NCBI RefSeq assembly: GCF_028200735.1
Contig: NZ_JAQKPV010000002.1
Coordinates: forward strand, 310,001-374,000
From: Streptomyces sp. ACA25
GTDB lineage: Bacteria; Actinomycetota; Actinomycetes; Streptomycetales; Streptomycetaceae
Length of the DNA stretch: 64,000 nucleotides
Direction: 5' to 3'
Position numbers and translations under genes: made by a program. Position 1 is the first letter of the stretch; the number at the start of each line of letters is the position of its first letter. Under the pieces are notes generated by a model. The model was not told the DNA's origin and made no database searches. It saw only the letters and a list, made by a program, of their open reading frames with translations. Below, piece by piece: positions 27,458 to 37,500 of this stretch.

Positions 27458-27487
27458 GGGTGCCGCTATGGTGCCACTATGGCACCA
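27458..27487. promoter_or_regulatory. TGGTGCCA box array upstream of the first DUF4097 gene
   Basis: TGGTGCCActaTGGCACCA (27469-27487) is a perfect inverted repeat of 8-bp arms with a 3-bp spacer. A third related box, GGGTGCCG, begins 11 bp earlier at 27458. Box starts at 27458, 27469 and 27480 give an 11-bp period, about one helical turn, as expected for ribbon-helix-helix dimers packing side by side. The same box and period occur before the ribbon-helix-helix gene at 57597. Confidence 0.7.
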
Positions 27488-27606
27488 GTGGAGGAGGGAA
27501 GCTCCCGGGGCCGGCGGCGAACCCCCGCGACGAAGCGTGGAACTGCGTCGTTCGGGCTGTCGTCCGCGTCGGACCGGCAGCCACAGAGACCCCGGAGGCG
27601 GGCCCC

Positions 27607-28443
27607 ATGCTGACGTTCGACACGCCCTCACCGGTGCTGGTGGTGCTCGACCTGGCGTTCGGCCAGGTCCGGATCGTCGCCAGTGACAGCACCGAGACGA
27701 CGGTCGAGGTGTATCCGCGCGACAGCGACGACCAGGACGACGTGCGGACCGCCGAGCATCTGCGCGTCGACCACGTCCACGGCCGGCTGCTCGTGAGCGT
27801 TGCGGAGCAGGACGGAAGCGGTGGTGCCATCATCGTGGCGATCGCCGTGCCGACCGGATCGAGCCTGCACGGCCGGGGTGTGGCTGCGGACTTCCTCGGA
27901 GCGGGGGAGCTGGGAGAGTGCCGGCTCAGCACGGGCCTGGGGCACATCAAACTGCACCGCACCGGCAGTCTGCGGCTGGCAGCCGCCCTGGGTGACATCA
28001 CGGTCGACCATGCGGTAGGCGCCGTCGAGGTCACGGCGGACCATGGCGACGTGCGCCTCGGGCTGATCGAGGGCAGGACCACGATCCGCGCGAAGGGCGA
28101 GGGCGACGCCACCATGGGAGAGGCACGCGGCGCCGCCTGCCTGAACCTCGAGAAGGGTGCCATCAGGATCAGCCGGGCACACGCCAATGTGGAGGCCCGA
28201 ACGACCCACGGCGACATCGACGTGGCCGAGGTGATGCAAGGGTCCGTGGTCGCTGTCACCACGTTCGGCAACATCCGGGTCGGCGTGGCCGAGACCAGCG
28301 GCGCTCACCTGTCCCTCGACTCCGCCACCGGCACCGCCTACACCTCCCTCTCGCTCCTGGATACGCGCGAGCAGGAGGTTGTGTGCGTCGAGGCCCGGAC
28401 CGTGATCGGCGACGTCGTGGTGGAGCGTTCCGGCGTGCAATGA
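27607..28443 (+). CDS. DUF4097 beta-repeat protein, first copy
   Basis: A 278-residue protein made of short repeating beta-strand units ('GDITVDHAVGAVEVTADHGDVRLGLIEG', 'ATTHGDIDVAEVMQGSVVAVTTFGNIRVGV'), the DUF4097 beta-helix-like pattern. No signal peptide or membrane helix is visible. It is clearly paralogous to the protein at 58194 (shared N-terminus of type FDTxxPI/V...VEVxPRD...DVRTA). There the gene is part of a ribbon-helix-helix/DUF4097/ABC-exporter operon; here it stands alone, 120 bp after a matching operator array. The function of the family is unknown. Confidence 0.8.
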   Translation: MLTFDTPSPVLVVLDLAFGQVRIVASDSTETTVEVYPRDSDDQDDVRTAEHLRVDHVHGRLLVSVAEQDGSGGAIIVAIAVPTGSSLHGRGVAADFLGAGELGECRLSTGLGHIKLHRTGSLRLAAALGDITVDHAVGAVEVTADHGDVRLGLIEGRTTIRAKGEGDATMGEARGAACLNLEKGAIRISRAHANVEARTTHGDIDVAEVMQGSVVAVTTFGNIRVGVAETSGAHLSLDSATGTAYTSLSLLDTREQEVVCVEARTVIGDVVVERSGVQ

Positions 28444-28477
28444 AGCCGATCGCTGCCGCCTGGGCAGTCCCCGCGGA

Positions 28478-28498
28478 AGCGGCTTGGCGCAAGCCGCT
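28478..28498. terminator. hairpin between convergent DUF4097 and thioesterase genes
   Basis: AGCGGCTT (28478-28485) pairs perfectly with AAGCCGCT (28491-28498) around a 5-nt loop, in the 137-bp space between convergent stops. It could end transcription from either side. Confidence 0.65.
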
Positions 28499-28580
28499 GC
28501 TCAGCGGCCGGGTGCCGAGGCCCGCACGAGGACCGGCGCGGTGGAGGACGACCTCCGGCAAGACGTGCAGAGGGCGTGCA

Positions 28581-29351
28581 TCATGGGGCGGCGTTCGCAC
28601 GGTCCTTGATGCGTCCGAGTACGTCGCTGATGTCCGCCAGCAGCGCGGCCTGCTCGGTCTTGAGGTAGAAATGGCCACCGGGCAGCACCCGCAGCCGGAA
28701 GGCGTCGTGGGTCATGTCCGCCCAGCCGCGCATCTGCTCCGGAGTCACTTCGGGATCGTGATCACCGGAGTAGCCGTACACCGGGCAGTGCAGCGGAGTC
28801 CGGCGGCCACCGGCATAGTCGTCCACCAACCGGTAGTCCGCGCGGACGGAAGGGAGCACGAACGCCCGCAGGTCCGGGTCCGCGAAGACAGCGGCGCTGC
28901 TCTCGTCGAAGCGCACGACATCCGCGATGATCTCCTCGTCCGTGCCGGACAACCGACGCTGGCCCTCCATCGCATGCGGCGGACGTCTGCCGGACACGCA
29001 CAGGGCGGCCGGCGGACTTCCCCGTTCCTGGAGGCGCACGGCCACCTCATGTGCCACCGATGCCCCCATGCTGTGACCGAACAGCACCAGCCGATGCCGC
29101 GTCAGCTCCCGGAGCGCGTCGGTGATGTCGTCCGCGAGGGCCTCCAGTCCGGAAGGGAAAGCATCGGCGAACCGATCCTCCCGGCCCGGGTATCGGACGG
29201 CGAGCACACCGATGTCCGACGGCAGCCCCGAAGGCCAGGTGCGGAATGCGCTCGCCCACCCGCCCGCATGGGCGAAGCAGATGAGCTTCGTCCCGCACCC
29301 GTCGTCATCACGGAAGCGGCGTATCCACCGCTCTTCCGCCGGACTTCTCAT
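28581..29351 (-). CDS. type II thioesterase (editing)
   Basis: A 256-residue alpha/beta-hydrolase of the TEII family that removes wrong or stalled acyl groups from PKS/NRPS carrier domains. Motifs: 'KLICFAHAGGWASAFRTW', the nucleophile elbow 'FGHSMGASVAHE' with Ser94, the Asp region 'YGYSGDHDPEVTPEQMRGW' and the catalytic His in 'LPGGHFYLKTE'. ATG 29351 has AAGGAG at good spacing; a longer frame from 29450 lacks conserved sequence. It is the last gene of the minus-strand biosynthetic series. Unlike the other thioesterase-fold protein of the cluster (53104-53841), it keeps the usual Ser nucleophile. Confidence 0.9.
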   Translation of the reverse strand: MRSPAEERWIRRFRDDDGCGTKLICFAHAGGWASAFRTWPSGLPSDIGVLAVRYPGREDRFADAFPSGLEALADDITDALRELTRHRLVLFGHSMGASVAHEVAVRLQERGSPPAALCVSGRRPPHAMEGQRRLSGTDEEIIADVVRFDESSAAVFADPDLRAFVLPSVRADYRLVDDYAGGRRTPLHCPVYGYSGDHDPEVTPEQMRGWADMTHDAFRLRVLPGGHFYLKTEQAALLADISDVLGRIKDRANAAP

Positions 29352-29509
29352 CCAAGGTCTCCTTCCGCACGCCCGAGCCACGTAGTGATCGGCGCGATCG
29401 GTGAAATACCGCGATGTACCAGGGCGCTTCCCGGCCCACCCGGATTCCACCGCGGGCGGGACCAGGCGTCGCAGACGCGGAACTGGTCCCGCCGTTCATG
29501 CTGCGGCGT

Positions 29510-30856
29510 TCAGCGGACATCTCCTCCGGCCCTGGCGGGAATCGCGCGCTCGGCGTTCTGCCCGGCACGCCGGGAGATGATGGACTCGGCTATCTCACCG
29601 CTACGAACAGCGAGGTTCGACAGCAGCGAGGAGGTGAGTCCGTGGGTGTGTTCGGTGCCGCCCTGAAGATAGATGCCGCACCGCATTTCCGGGGCGGTGA
29701 CAACGCGGTAGTCCCGCTCCATCCGGTATCTGCCCGACTCGTCGCGCAGACAGTGACGGTCGAGATCGCCAAGCAGTTTGGTTGGCTCCATCGCGTTGTA
29801 GCCGGTCGCGCAGACGAATGCGTCGAAGTCGAGTTCGCGCACCTCGGCGTCGGGGCCCACCTGGAGGGTGACGCGGGTCTCGGAACCCACACGCTTCACA
29901 CCGGTGACCCTCGTCAGGTTGAGGAACTGCAGGCGGCTGACACCTTGTACGACGTCGTCGTAGGACCTGCGGTACAGAGCCCGGATCACTTCGTCGTCGA
30001 CGACCGAGTAGTTCGTGTTGCGGTGGTACCGCCAGAACGCCTCCCGCGTCTGGTCAGTACCGAAGTAGTAGTCGTCGACGGCCGCGGGATCGAAGACCTG
30101 ATTGGCGAAGGGCGTGTCGTCCGCGACGGAGTAGCCGTAGGACGGGATGACCGCCACCACCTCGGCGTGCGGAAGCTCGTCGTACAGGAACCTGGTGATC
30201 TCGGCGGCGCTCTGGCCCGCCCCCACCACCGCCACCCGGCGCAGCTCCGCGGGGTTCATCCGGCGGTACTTCTCCAAGAACTCGGAGCTGTGCCACACCC
30301 GTTCGTCCTGCACGGCCCCCTCGGGCATGCTGGGGACCAGTCCCGTCGAGACGATCACGTTCCGCGCCTCGACCACGCGGCCGACCTGGCCGGCGGCATC
30401 CGTCACCTCCAGTCGCAGACGGTCCGCCAGCTCCGGTTCGGTGCCCGGCGGCAACCGGATCGAGGTCACTGACGAGCCGTACACGACACGATCGGCGAAC
30501 CGTGCCTGCGCCCACTCGAGGTACTGGTGGAACTCCTGGCGCGTGGGGAAGAAGTCCTGGTTGTTGACGAACTGCGGGAGCCGCCCCGACTCGTACAGGA
30601 ACGCGACGAAGCTGTAAGCCGACGTCGGATTACGCAGGGTGGCCAGGTCCTTGAGGAAGGATATCTGCATGGTCGCCGACGGCAACAACATGTTGCGGTG
30701 CCAGCCGAAAGAGGGCTGACGCTCGAAAAAAAGCGTGCTGACCTCATTCTCCAGAACACTCGCCCGGGACTCTTCCAGGGCGATGGCGAGCGACAGGTTG
30801 GACGGACCGAACCCAATACCGACCACGTCGTAGATCTCATGTTCACGATCACTCAT
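29510..30856 (-). CDS. L-ornithine N5-hydroxylase / lysine N6-hydroxylase-family flavoprotein
   Basis: A 448-residue FAD- and NADPH-dependent N-hydroxylating monooxygenase. The FAD motif is 'YDVVGIGFGPSNLSLAIAL', the substrate region 'FGWHRNMLLPSATMQISFLKDLATLRNPTSAYSF', the NADPH motif 'VAVVGAGQSAAEITRFLYD' and the family motif 'DFDAFVCATGYN'. The 'MQISFLKDLATLRNPTS' block is typical of ornithine-type enzymes. In azinothricin-like clusters this enzyme makes N5-hydroxyornithine, the precursor of piperazic acid; a siderophore role is the alternative, but no siderophore genes are near. ATG 30856 has GGGAG upstream. A 32-bp palindrome lies in its upstream region. Confidence 0.9.
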   Translation of the reverse strand: MSDREHEIYDVVGIGFGPSNLSLAIALEESRASVLENEVSTLFFERQPSFGWHRNMLLPSATMQISFLKDLATLRNPTSAYSFVAFLYESGRLPQFVNNQDFFPTRQEFHQYLEWAQARFADRVVYGSSVTSIRLPPGTEPELADRLRLEVTDAAGQVGRVVEARNVIVSTGLVPSMPEGAVQDERVWHSSEFLEKYRRMNPAELRRVAVVGAGQSAAEITRFLYDELPHAEVVAVIPSYGYSVADDTPFANQVFDPAAVDDYYFGTDQTREAFWRYHRNTNYSVVDDEVIRALYRRSYDDVVQGVSRLQFLNLTRVTGVKRVGSETRVTLQVGPDAEVRELDFDAFVCATGYNAMEPTKLLGDLDRHCLRDESGRYRMERDYRVVTAPEMRCGIYLQGGTEHTHGLTSSLLSNLAVRSGEIAESIISRRAGQNAERAIPARAGGDVR

Positions 30857-31158
30857 AGAGAATTCTCCCGCTGGCATGGCAGTGCGATGCGTTGTTCGCA
30901 TCTTCGACCGGTAATCTCCCGCTCTCAGAAGGACACTCGTCCGGGCGGGTTCGAATTTCCATCGGTTGTGCCGCCAACGTAGACCGGCACGATGAGCCAT
31001 TCAAGTATGCCGGACACAGCCGATGCGCATCGATGAATCTGCTCTGCCGTGCGGGCCACGCATTCGTGTCCCGCCGACGGGACACGAATGCACGCGCTTG
31101 GCCTTCCCCGTACCGCCCACCGGCTGGTGGGTGCACCGGTGGTGCGGGGCACAGATCC
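30857..31158. promoter_or_regulatory. intergenic region between NRPS and N-hydroxylase genes with perfect 32-bp palindrome
   Basis: GCATTCGTGTCCCG (31060-31073), a CCGA centre and the exact reverse complement (31078-31091) form a 32-bp palindrome. Its 20-bp core (31066-31085, GTGTCCCGCCGACGGGACAC) matches sites at 34501, 55802 and 62555. It may be an operator for the N-hydroxylase gene 204 bp downstream, and it would also act as a hairpin in NRPS readthrough transcripts. No gene is seen in this stretch. Confidence 0.7.
31116..31131. terminator. small hairpin after the NRPS gene
   Basis: CCCACC-GGCT-GGTGGG, a 6-bp perfect stem with a 4-nt loop, 28 bp past the NRPS stop on the minus strand. 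Together with the longer palindrome at 31060 it may end the PKS-NRPS transcript. Confidence 0.5.
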
Positions 31159-34100
31159 TCAGAGCACTTCGCCGTCCTTCGTCCTCTTGCGCAAGGCCGG
31201 CCTGCTCGACCGGTTGAGGTCCCCCCACATGTCCGACAAACCGGCGATGGTTCGCGCAGCGAACAACGCGCGGATGGACACCTCCTGGTTCAGCTCCGCC
31301 CGGATCAGGCCGACCAGCCTGATCGCCCGCATCGAGTTTCCGCCGACGTCGAAGAAGTCCTCGTCGATGCCCACCCGGTCCACCTCGAGCACGTCGGCGA
31401 ACGCCTCAGCGAGAACACGCTCGGTGCGGTTGCGCGGTGCCCGGTACCGCTCGTCCTCGAACACGGCCTCCGGCAGCGACGCCCGGTCGATTCCCCCATC
31501 CACCGTCACCGGCAGGCGTTCCATCACCACGAACACCGACGGCACCATGGACTCCGGCAACCGCCCCGCGGCGTACCGGCGCAGTTCCTCATCGGAGAGG
31601 CCGGCCCCTGGGGCGATCGGCACCGCATAGGCGACCAGCCGCTGCTGCCCGGAGTTGTCCCCCCTGACGACCACCGCCGACTGGGCGAGGCCCGGGTGCT
31701 CGGACAGCACCGCCTCGACCTCGGCCGGCTCGACCGGGACACCGCCTATCCGCGCCTGGTCCTCGATCCGGCCCAGGTACTCGAGGCCGTCGGCTCCCCA
31801 CCGCACCCGGTCTCCGGTCCGGTGCATGACCCCGCCTGCCGGACCGAACGGACAGGGCACGAACCGCTCCGCGGTCCGCCCGGGGCGGCCGGAATACCCC
31901 CTCGCCACGCCGGGACCGGCCACGTACAGCTCTCCGGCCACGCCGGCGGGCACCGGCGCGAGTCCCGGCCCCAGCACGTACAGCGCGGTGTTGTCCATGG
32001 GGTGGCCGACCGCGCCGGGGTGACGCTCCGGTGCGTCCGCTGCCGGACGGTGGCACGCGGCGAACACCGTCGTCTCCGTCCGGCCGTGACCGCGGGCGAT
32101 GGTCAGCTCGGGGCAGGCCTCCCGCACCCGTCGCACCACGGCCGCGGACACACGGTCACCACCGGTCCACACCTCGCGCACCCCGGCAAGGCTCTCTGGG
32201 CGCTCCGCCGCGACCGCCGAGAACAGACCGGCGGGCAGCCACACCGTGGAGATGTCATGTGTCGCTCGGACCTCGGCCAGCGCAGCGGCGTCCAGCACTC
32301 CCGGAGGAGCCACGACCACCCGGCCACCGTTCAGGAGAGGCATCCACACTTCGAGGGCGAGCACGTCGGACGTGTGCGGCGTGTGCCACAGCACAGCGCT
32401 GTGGCCGCCGTCCCGCCAGCGGCGGTCCATGGCGAACCGCTCCAGGTTCCGGTGCGTCACGGCGACTCCGCAGGACGGACCGGTGGGTCCGGAGCCGGGC
32501 AACACGGCCAGCAGGTGGTCCTGATGCGCCGGGACCGGAGCTTCCGGCGCGCCCTCACTGTCCTCATCGGCGCTGTCCGCGCTGAGGGCGTCGAACAGGT
32601 ATACCGGAACGTCCGGCTGAGTGGCGAGCAGGTCGGCTGCCGCCGCATCGGTGAGCAGTGCGCGCACCGAGGAGTCGCTCTGCACTGGCCCGACCCGGTC
32701 CGCCGGGTCGATCGGCAGGTAGGCTCCACCCGCTCGCACCACGCCGAGCAAGGCGACGACCAGGTCCACCGACCGGGGCAGTGCCACCGCCACGACCGTC
32801 TCGGGACCGACCCCCCGGTGTCGCAGCGCCACGGCCAGACGGCTCGACCGCTCGTCCAGTTCCCGGTACGAGACCGACGAGTCGCCGGACACCACCGCGA
32901 CGGCCTCGGGGGTCAGCTCCGCCTGGCGGGTGAACAGCTCCGCTACCGTCAGCCCCGGTACCGGCACAGCCGTGTCGTTCGGTGACGTGAGGCATCTGTG
33001 CCGCTCGGCGCCGCTCACCACGTCCAGCCGGCCGACCGGCTGCGCAGCGGCAGCCACCACGGCACGGATGTACTCGATCAGCTCCGCGCCGATGAAGCGG
33101 AGCTCCGCGCGGGAGTACAGGCCCGCGGGGGCGTCGAGCCGTACGAACAAGTCGCTGTCGGCGCTGCCGTCAGTGCAGACGCCGATCGACAGTTCGTCGA
33201 AGGCCCCTGTCGTCGCACCGAGGAGGCGCGCCGAAGCGTCGGCGAACCGGAGTTCCTCCGCGAACTCGACCACGTTCATGACGGCACCGAAACTGCCGCG
33301 ACCGCTCAGTACGGTTCCGCTCGCGCGCTGGATGTCCGAGTAGTGGCACGCGGTGTGATCGAAGAGTTCGTACGTCTCGTCGACCACCGCGTCGGCGATC
33401 TCGCTGAAGGTCGCGTTGAGCGGAACCGCCACGCGCACCGGCACCACGTTCACCGTCAGACCGGGCGTCCTGGCCGCCACGCCGACCCGATTGGCCACGG
33501 CCAGTGAGAGGAGGAACTCCGGTTGATCGCAGCGGTGCCGGAAGTACGCTGCCGCCGCCGCGGTCAGCATCGACGACATCCACACGCCCATGGACTTCGC
33601 GGCCTCGGTCCACGTGTCCGCCTCGGCCCGCGGAACGGTCAGCGTCCGGCTCACCATGCCGATGCAGCCGGCCAGCTGCCCCCAGCGGTCGGCGCTGCTC
33701 ATCGGTTCGTCGAGCGCGGACCGCATCGCGTCGGACAGGGCGACGCGCGGTACCTGCGCGGGCGCGGGCGCATCCTTCAGGTAGTCGCGCCAGAACTCCG
33801 TGTCTTCGGTGAACTTCCGGGAGGCGAGATAGTCCGTCGCCTCGACCGCGAACGACTCGGCGTCCCACGGGTGCGGCAGCTCCGGTATCTCCGCCCCCCG
33901 CACCAGGGCCGTGTACACCTCCGCGAGGCGCCGCGAGAGCAGGCCACCCGCGCCGTACCCGTCCGATATGAGGTGGTGGTAGGCGATCACCACGAGGGAA
34001 CGGGTTGCCGCGAGTTTCACCACACCCAGCCGGAACAGCAGATCCCGCTCCAGGTCGAACGGCTGCCGCACCGTGTCGGCCAGCGCTTCGCGCGCCGCCT

Positions 34101-34374
34101 GCTCAGGATCGGCCTCAGCGCTGAGATCCAGGAAGAACGGCTGCCAGTCCCCCAATGCGCGTGGCACCAGGCGGAGGCCGCTGCTGTCGTCGACGAAATT
34201 GACGCGCAGCACCTCCGCCTCGCCCATCACGTGCAGAAACGCGGATTCCATGACCGTCGTGTCCAGCTCACCGTCCACATCCCACATGGTCAGCGCATGG
34301 TTCAGCGTGTCGGGAGCCATTTTCTGCGCCAGCCACAACCCTTTATGTGCAGACGACGCACCGAACGAACGCAC
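31159..34374 (-). CDS. single-module NRPS (C-A-PCP) with degenerate adenylation domain
   Basis: A 1071-residue condensation-adenylation-carrier protein. The C domain (about 1-440) keeps the active-site motif HHLISDG near residue 135, so it should join the polyketide acyl chain to an amino acid. The A domain (about 455-960) looks inactive: core A3 reads GSGPTGPSCGVAV (the P-loop Lys of PKG is gone), A5 is HGRTETTVF instead of YGPTETTVF, and A10 reads VDGGIDRASLP (Gly replaces the catalytic Lys of NGK). The PCP has an intact GGNS site with Ser1014. GTG start preceded by GAGGG. There is no thioesterase domain, so the product passes on to another protein. The amino acid must be loaded in trans. 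Confidence 0.92.
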   Translation of the reverse strand: MRSFGASSAHKGLWLAQKMAPDTLNHALTMWDVDGELDTTVMESAFLHVMGEAEVLRVNFVDDSSGLRLVPRALGDWQPFFLDLSAEADPEQAAREALADTVRQPFDLERDLLFRLGVVKLAATRSLVVIAYHHLISDGYGAGGLLSRRLAEVYTALVRGAEIPELPHPWDAESFAVEATDYLASRKFTEDTEFWRDYLKDAPAPAQVPRVALSDAMRSALDEPMSSADRWGQLAGCIGMVSRTLTVPRAEADTWTEAAKSMGVWMSSMLTAAAAAYFRHRCDQPEFLLSLAVANRVGVAARTPGLTVNVVPVRVAVPLNATFSEIADAVVDETYELFDHTACHYSDIQRASGTVLSGRGSFGAVMNVVEFAEELRFADASARLLGATTGAFDELSIGVCTDGSADSDLFVRLDAPAGLYSRAELRFIGAELIEYIRAVVAAAAQPVGRLDVVSGAERHRCLTSPNDTAVPVPGLTVAELFTRQAELTPEAVAVVSGDSSVSYRELDERSSRLAVALRHRGVGPETVVAVALPRSVDLVVALLGVVRAGGAYLPIDPADRVGPVQSDSSVRALLTDAAAADLLATQPDVPVYLFDALSADSADEDSEGAPEAPVPAHQDHLLAVLPGSGPTGPSCGVAVTHRNLERFAMDRRWRDGGHSAVLWHTPHTSDVLALEVWMPLLNGGRVVVAPPGVLDAAALAEVRATHDISTVWLPAGLFSAVAAERPESLAGVREVWTGGDRVSAAVVRRVREACPELTIARGHGRTETTVFAACHRPAADAPERHPGAVGHPMDNTALYVLGPGLAPVPAGVAGELYVAGPGVARGYSGRPGRTAERFVPCPFGPAGGVMHRTGDRVRWGADGLEYLGRIEDQARIGGVPVEPAEVEAVLSEHPGLAQSAVVVRGDNSGQQRLVAYAVPIAPGAGLSDEELRRYAAGRLPESMVPSVFVVMERLPVTVDGGIDRASLPEAVFEDERYRAPRNRTERVLAEAFADVLEVDRVGIDEDFFDVGGNSMRAIRLVGLIRAELNQEVSIRALFAARTIAGLSDMWGDLNRSSRPALRKRTKDGEVL

Positions 34375-34558
34375 ACAGATCAGTCCCTCACAAACAGGCC
34401 CGCAAACCGGAGGAATTCAGAAATCGCCTCTACTTTTACAGGCGCGGATACATCGGTCAACACAACGAGTGCCGGGCGGGACATACGCTGTGGAACGTGC
34501 GGTGTCCCGCCGGCGGGATGGTCCTACCGGACGGAAAGGCGCCCGGAACACAGTCAGT
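34375..34558. promoter_or_regulatory. NRPS upstream region with cluster palindrome
   Basis: GTGTCCCGCCGGCGGGATGG at 34501-34520 matches the core of the cluster palindrome (perfect inner CCCGCCGGCGGG, right arm imperfect). An opposed TGTCCCGCC half-site lies at about 34474-34482 on the minus strand. The site is some 130 bp upstream of the NRPS GTG, so the NRPS gene may have its own promoter rather than depending only on the PKS genes. Confidence 0.6.
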
Positions 34559-37500
34559 TCACTGTGGATCACGGTCGGGCATCGAGGACATGATGTGCCC
34601 GGCGATCCGTCTCGGTGACGGATGCCGGAGCACCAGATTCGCCCGCAGCTTGAGGCCGGTCGACGCGGCCAGGCGTTTGCTCAGCTCGACCGAGAGCAGC
34701 GAGTCGAATCCGATGTCCTTGAACTCCTGGTCGGGGTCGATGGTTTCGGCGGATCTGTGTCCGAGGACGACGGCGACCTTCTCGAGGACGTGGTCCAGCA
34801 CAAGTGCCTTCGCATCATCGCCGGAGAGGGCGGAGAGCCGGTCCGGCAGAGGAACGAGGTCATCGCCGCCTGCGGGCAGCTCCGTCGGGGGCATGTCCGC
34901 CGAGACCGCCGTCGGCGAAGAGTTCAGCCAGTACCGTTCCCGCTGGAACGCGTACGTCGGCAGATCCACCCGCCGACGTGCCCCGAACACCGCGTCCCAG
35001 TCCACCGCCCCGCCCCGGACGTGCAGTTGCGCCAGAGAGCCGACGAGAGCCTCCACCTCGCTCTGATCCCGCCGTGACGACGACAGGACCAGAGCGTCGT
35101 CCACTTCCTCGACCATCTCGTGCACCGGGACAGTGAGAACAGGGTGCGGGCTCATCTCGATGAACACCCGGAACCCGTCGTCGTCCAGCCGCTGCACGCA
35201 CGATGCGAAGAGTACCTTTTCGCGCAGATTGCTGTACCAGTACTCACCGTTCAGCTTTGTGGTGTCCATGACTTTGCCGTACAGGGTCGAATAGAAGGGA
35301 AGCGTCGACGCCTTCGGGCTCACGTGGGACAGCGGTCCGATCACCTGGTCGCGGACCCGGGCCACCTGGGGAGAATGGGAGGCGTAATCAACCGATATCC
35401 TCCGGGCCTGAGCACCTTCGGCCTTCATCTTCTCGACGAATTCGTCGAGTGCGTCCGGTTCCCCGGACACCACCACCGAGCGGGGTCCATTGACGACGGC
35501 GATGCTCACCCGGTCGTTCCACGGAGCGATACGTTCCGCCACGATGTCCGCGGACTCCGCGACTGACGCCATCCCGCCATGCCCGATCAGATCCACCAGG
35601 GCCTTGCTGCGGAGCGCCACGACTCCGGCGGCGTCCCTCAGAGACAACGCACCGCACACGTGGGCGGCGGCTATCTCACCCTGGCTGTGGCCCACCACCG
35701 CGGCCGGTTCCACGCCCCAGGACCGCCACAGAGCGGCCATGGACACCATCACGGAGAACAGCGCGGGCTGAACGACATCCACCCGGTCCAGCGTGGGCGC
35801 CCCCTCCACGCCACGCACCACATCGAGCAGTGACCAGTCGACCCAATCGGCCATCGCGGCCGCACACTCGTCGAGGCTGCGCGCGAAAACCGGGAAGGTG
35901 TCGTACAGCTGTCGGCCCATGCCGACCCACTGCGACCCCTGCCCGGGGAACATGAACACCGTGCCACCGAGGTCCCCGGCGACACCACGCACCACCCCGG
36001 CGGAGTCCGCGCCGCCGGCGAGCGACGACAAACCGCTCAGCAACTCTTCCCGACCGCGACCCAGCACCACCGCTCGGTGCTCGAACCGCGACCGGCTCGA
36101 CACCAGTGACCAGCCGATGTCGGCGATGTCAGCAACCGGATCGGCGGCGGCGAACTCACGCAGCCTCGCTGCCTGCCGCTGCAGGGCCGCCGCGTTCCTG
36201 CCCGACAGCACCCACGGCGTCAGCCCGCCGGCGACCGCCGGGCCCGGACCGGGCCCGTCCGTCCGCTCCAGCGGCGGCTCCTCCTCCAGGATCACGTGCG
36301 CGTTGGTGCCGCTGACTCCGAACGACGACACCCCGGCCCGGCGCGGACCGGGCGCCCGGGCCCACTCCCGTCCCTCGACCAGCAGCTCAACCGCGCCGGA
36401 GGACCAGTCCACGTGCCGTGAAGGTGTGTCCACGTGCAAGGTCTTCGGGAGGTAGCCGTGGCGCATGGCCATCACCATCTTGATGACGCCGGCGACCCCG
36501 GCCGCCGCCTGGGCATGGCCGATGTTCGACTTCATGGACCCCAGCCAGAGCGGCCTGTCCTCGGCCCGGTCCTGCCCGTAGGTCGCCATCAGCGCACCTG
36601 CTTCGATGGGGTCCCCCAGCACGGTTCCGGTGCCGTGGGCTTCGACCGCGTCCACCTCGGAGGCCGCGACCCCCGAGTTCGCCAGTGCCTGCCGGATCAC
36701 CTTCTCCTGGGCGCGGCCGTTGGGAGCGGTCAGCCCGTTGCTGGCCCCGTCCTGGTTCACCGCGGTGCCGCGAATGACGGCAAGCACCGGATGGCCGTTG
36801 CGGCGGGCGTCCGACAACCGCTCAAGGAGCAGCACCCCCACCCCCTCCGCCCAGCCGGTCCCGTCGGCACCGTCCGCGAAGGACTTGCACCGGCCGTCAG
36901 CCGACAGACCGCGCTGCCGCGAGAACTCCACGAAGATCGCCGGTGTCGACATCACCAGCGCCCCGCTCGCCAACGCGAGCGAGCACTCCCCCGCACGCAG
37001 GGACTGCACCGCCAGGTGCAGGGCCACCAGCGATGACGAGCACGCCGTGTCCACCGACAGCGTCGGCCCGGTCAGCCCCAACTCGTACGCCACCCGGCCG
37101 GACGCGACGCTCAGCGCGCTCCCGTGCATCAGGTAGCCCTCCAGCTCGCTGCTGCTCCCCTCCAGGAAGCGCCAGCCGTACTCCGTCGAGCTCACCCCGG
37201 TGAAGACACCGACATCGGTTCCGCGGACACTGGCGGGGACGATGCCTGCCCGTTCGAAGGCCTCCCACGAGGTCTGCAGCAACAGGCGCTGCTGCGGGTC
37301 GATCGCCAACGCCTCCCGCGGGCTGATGCCGAAGAACTCCGCGTCGAAGTCGGCGACGTCCGTCAGAAATCCTCCGTGACGCACGTACGAGCTGCCGACC
37401 GTGTCGGGATCCGGGTCGTACACATCCCGCCAGCCGCGGTCCGCCGGGAAGTCCTCCATGGCGTCGACGCCGTCGCGGACCATGTCCCACAGGTCCTCGG

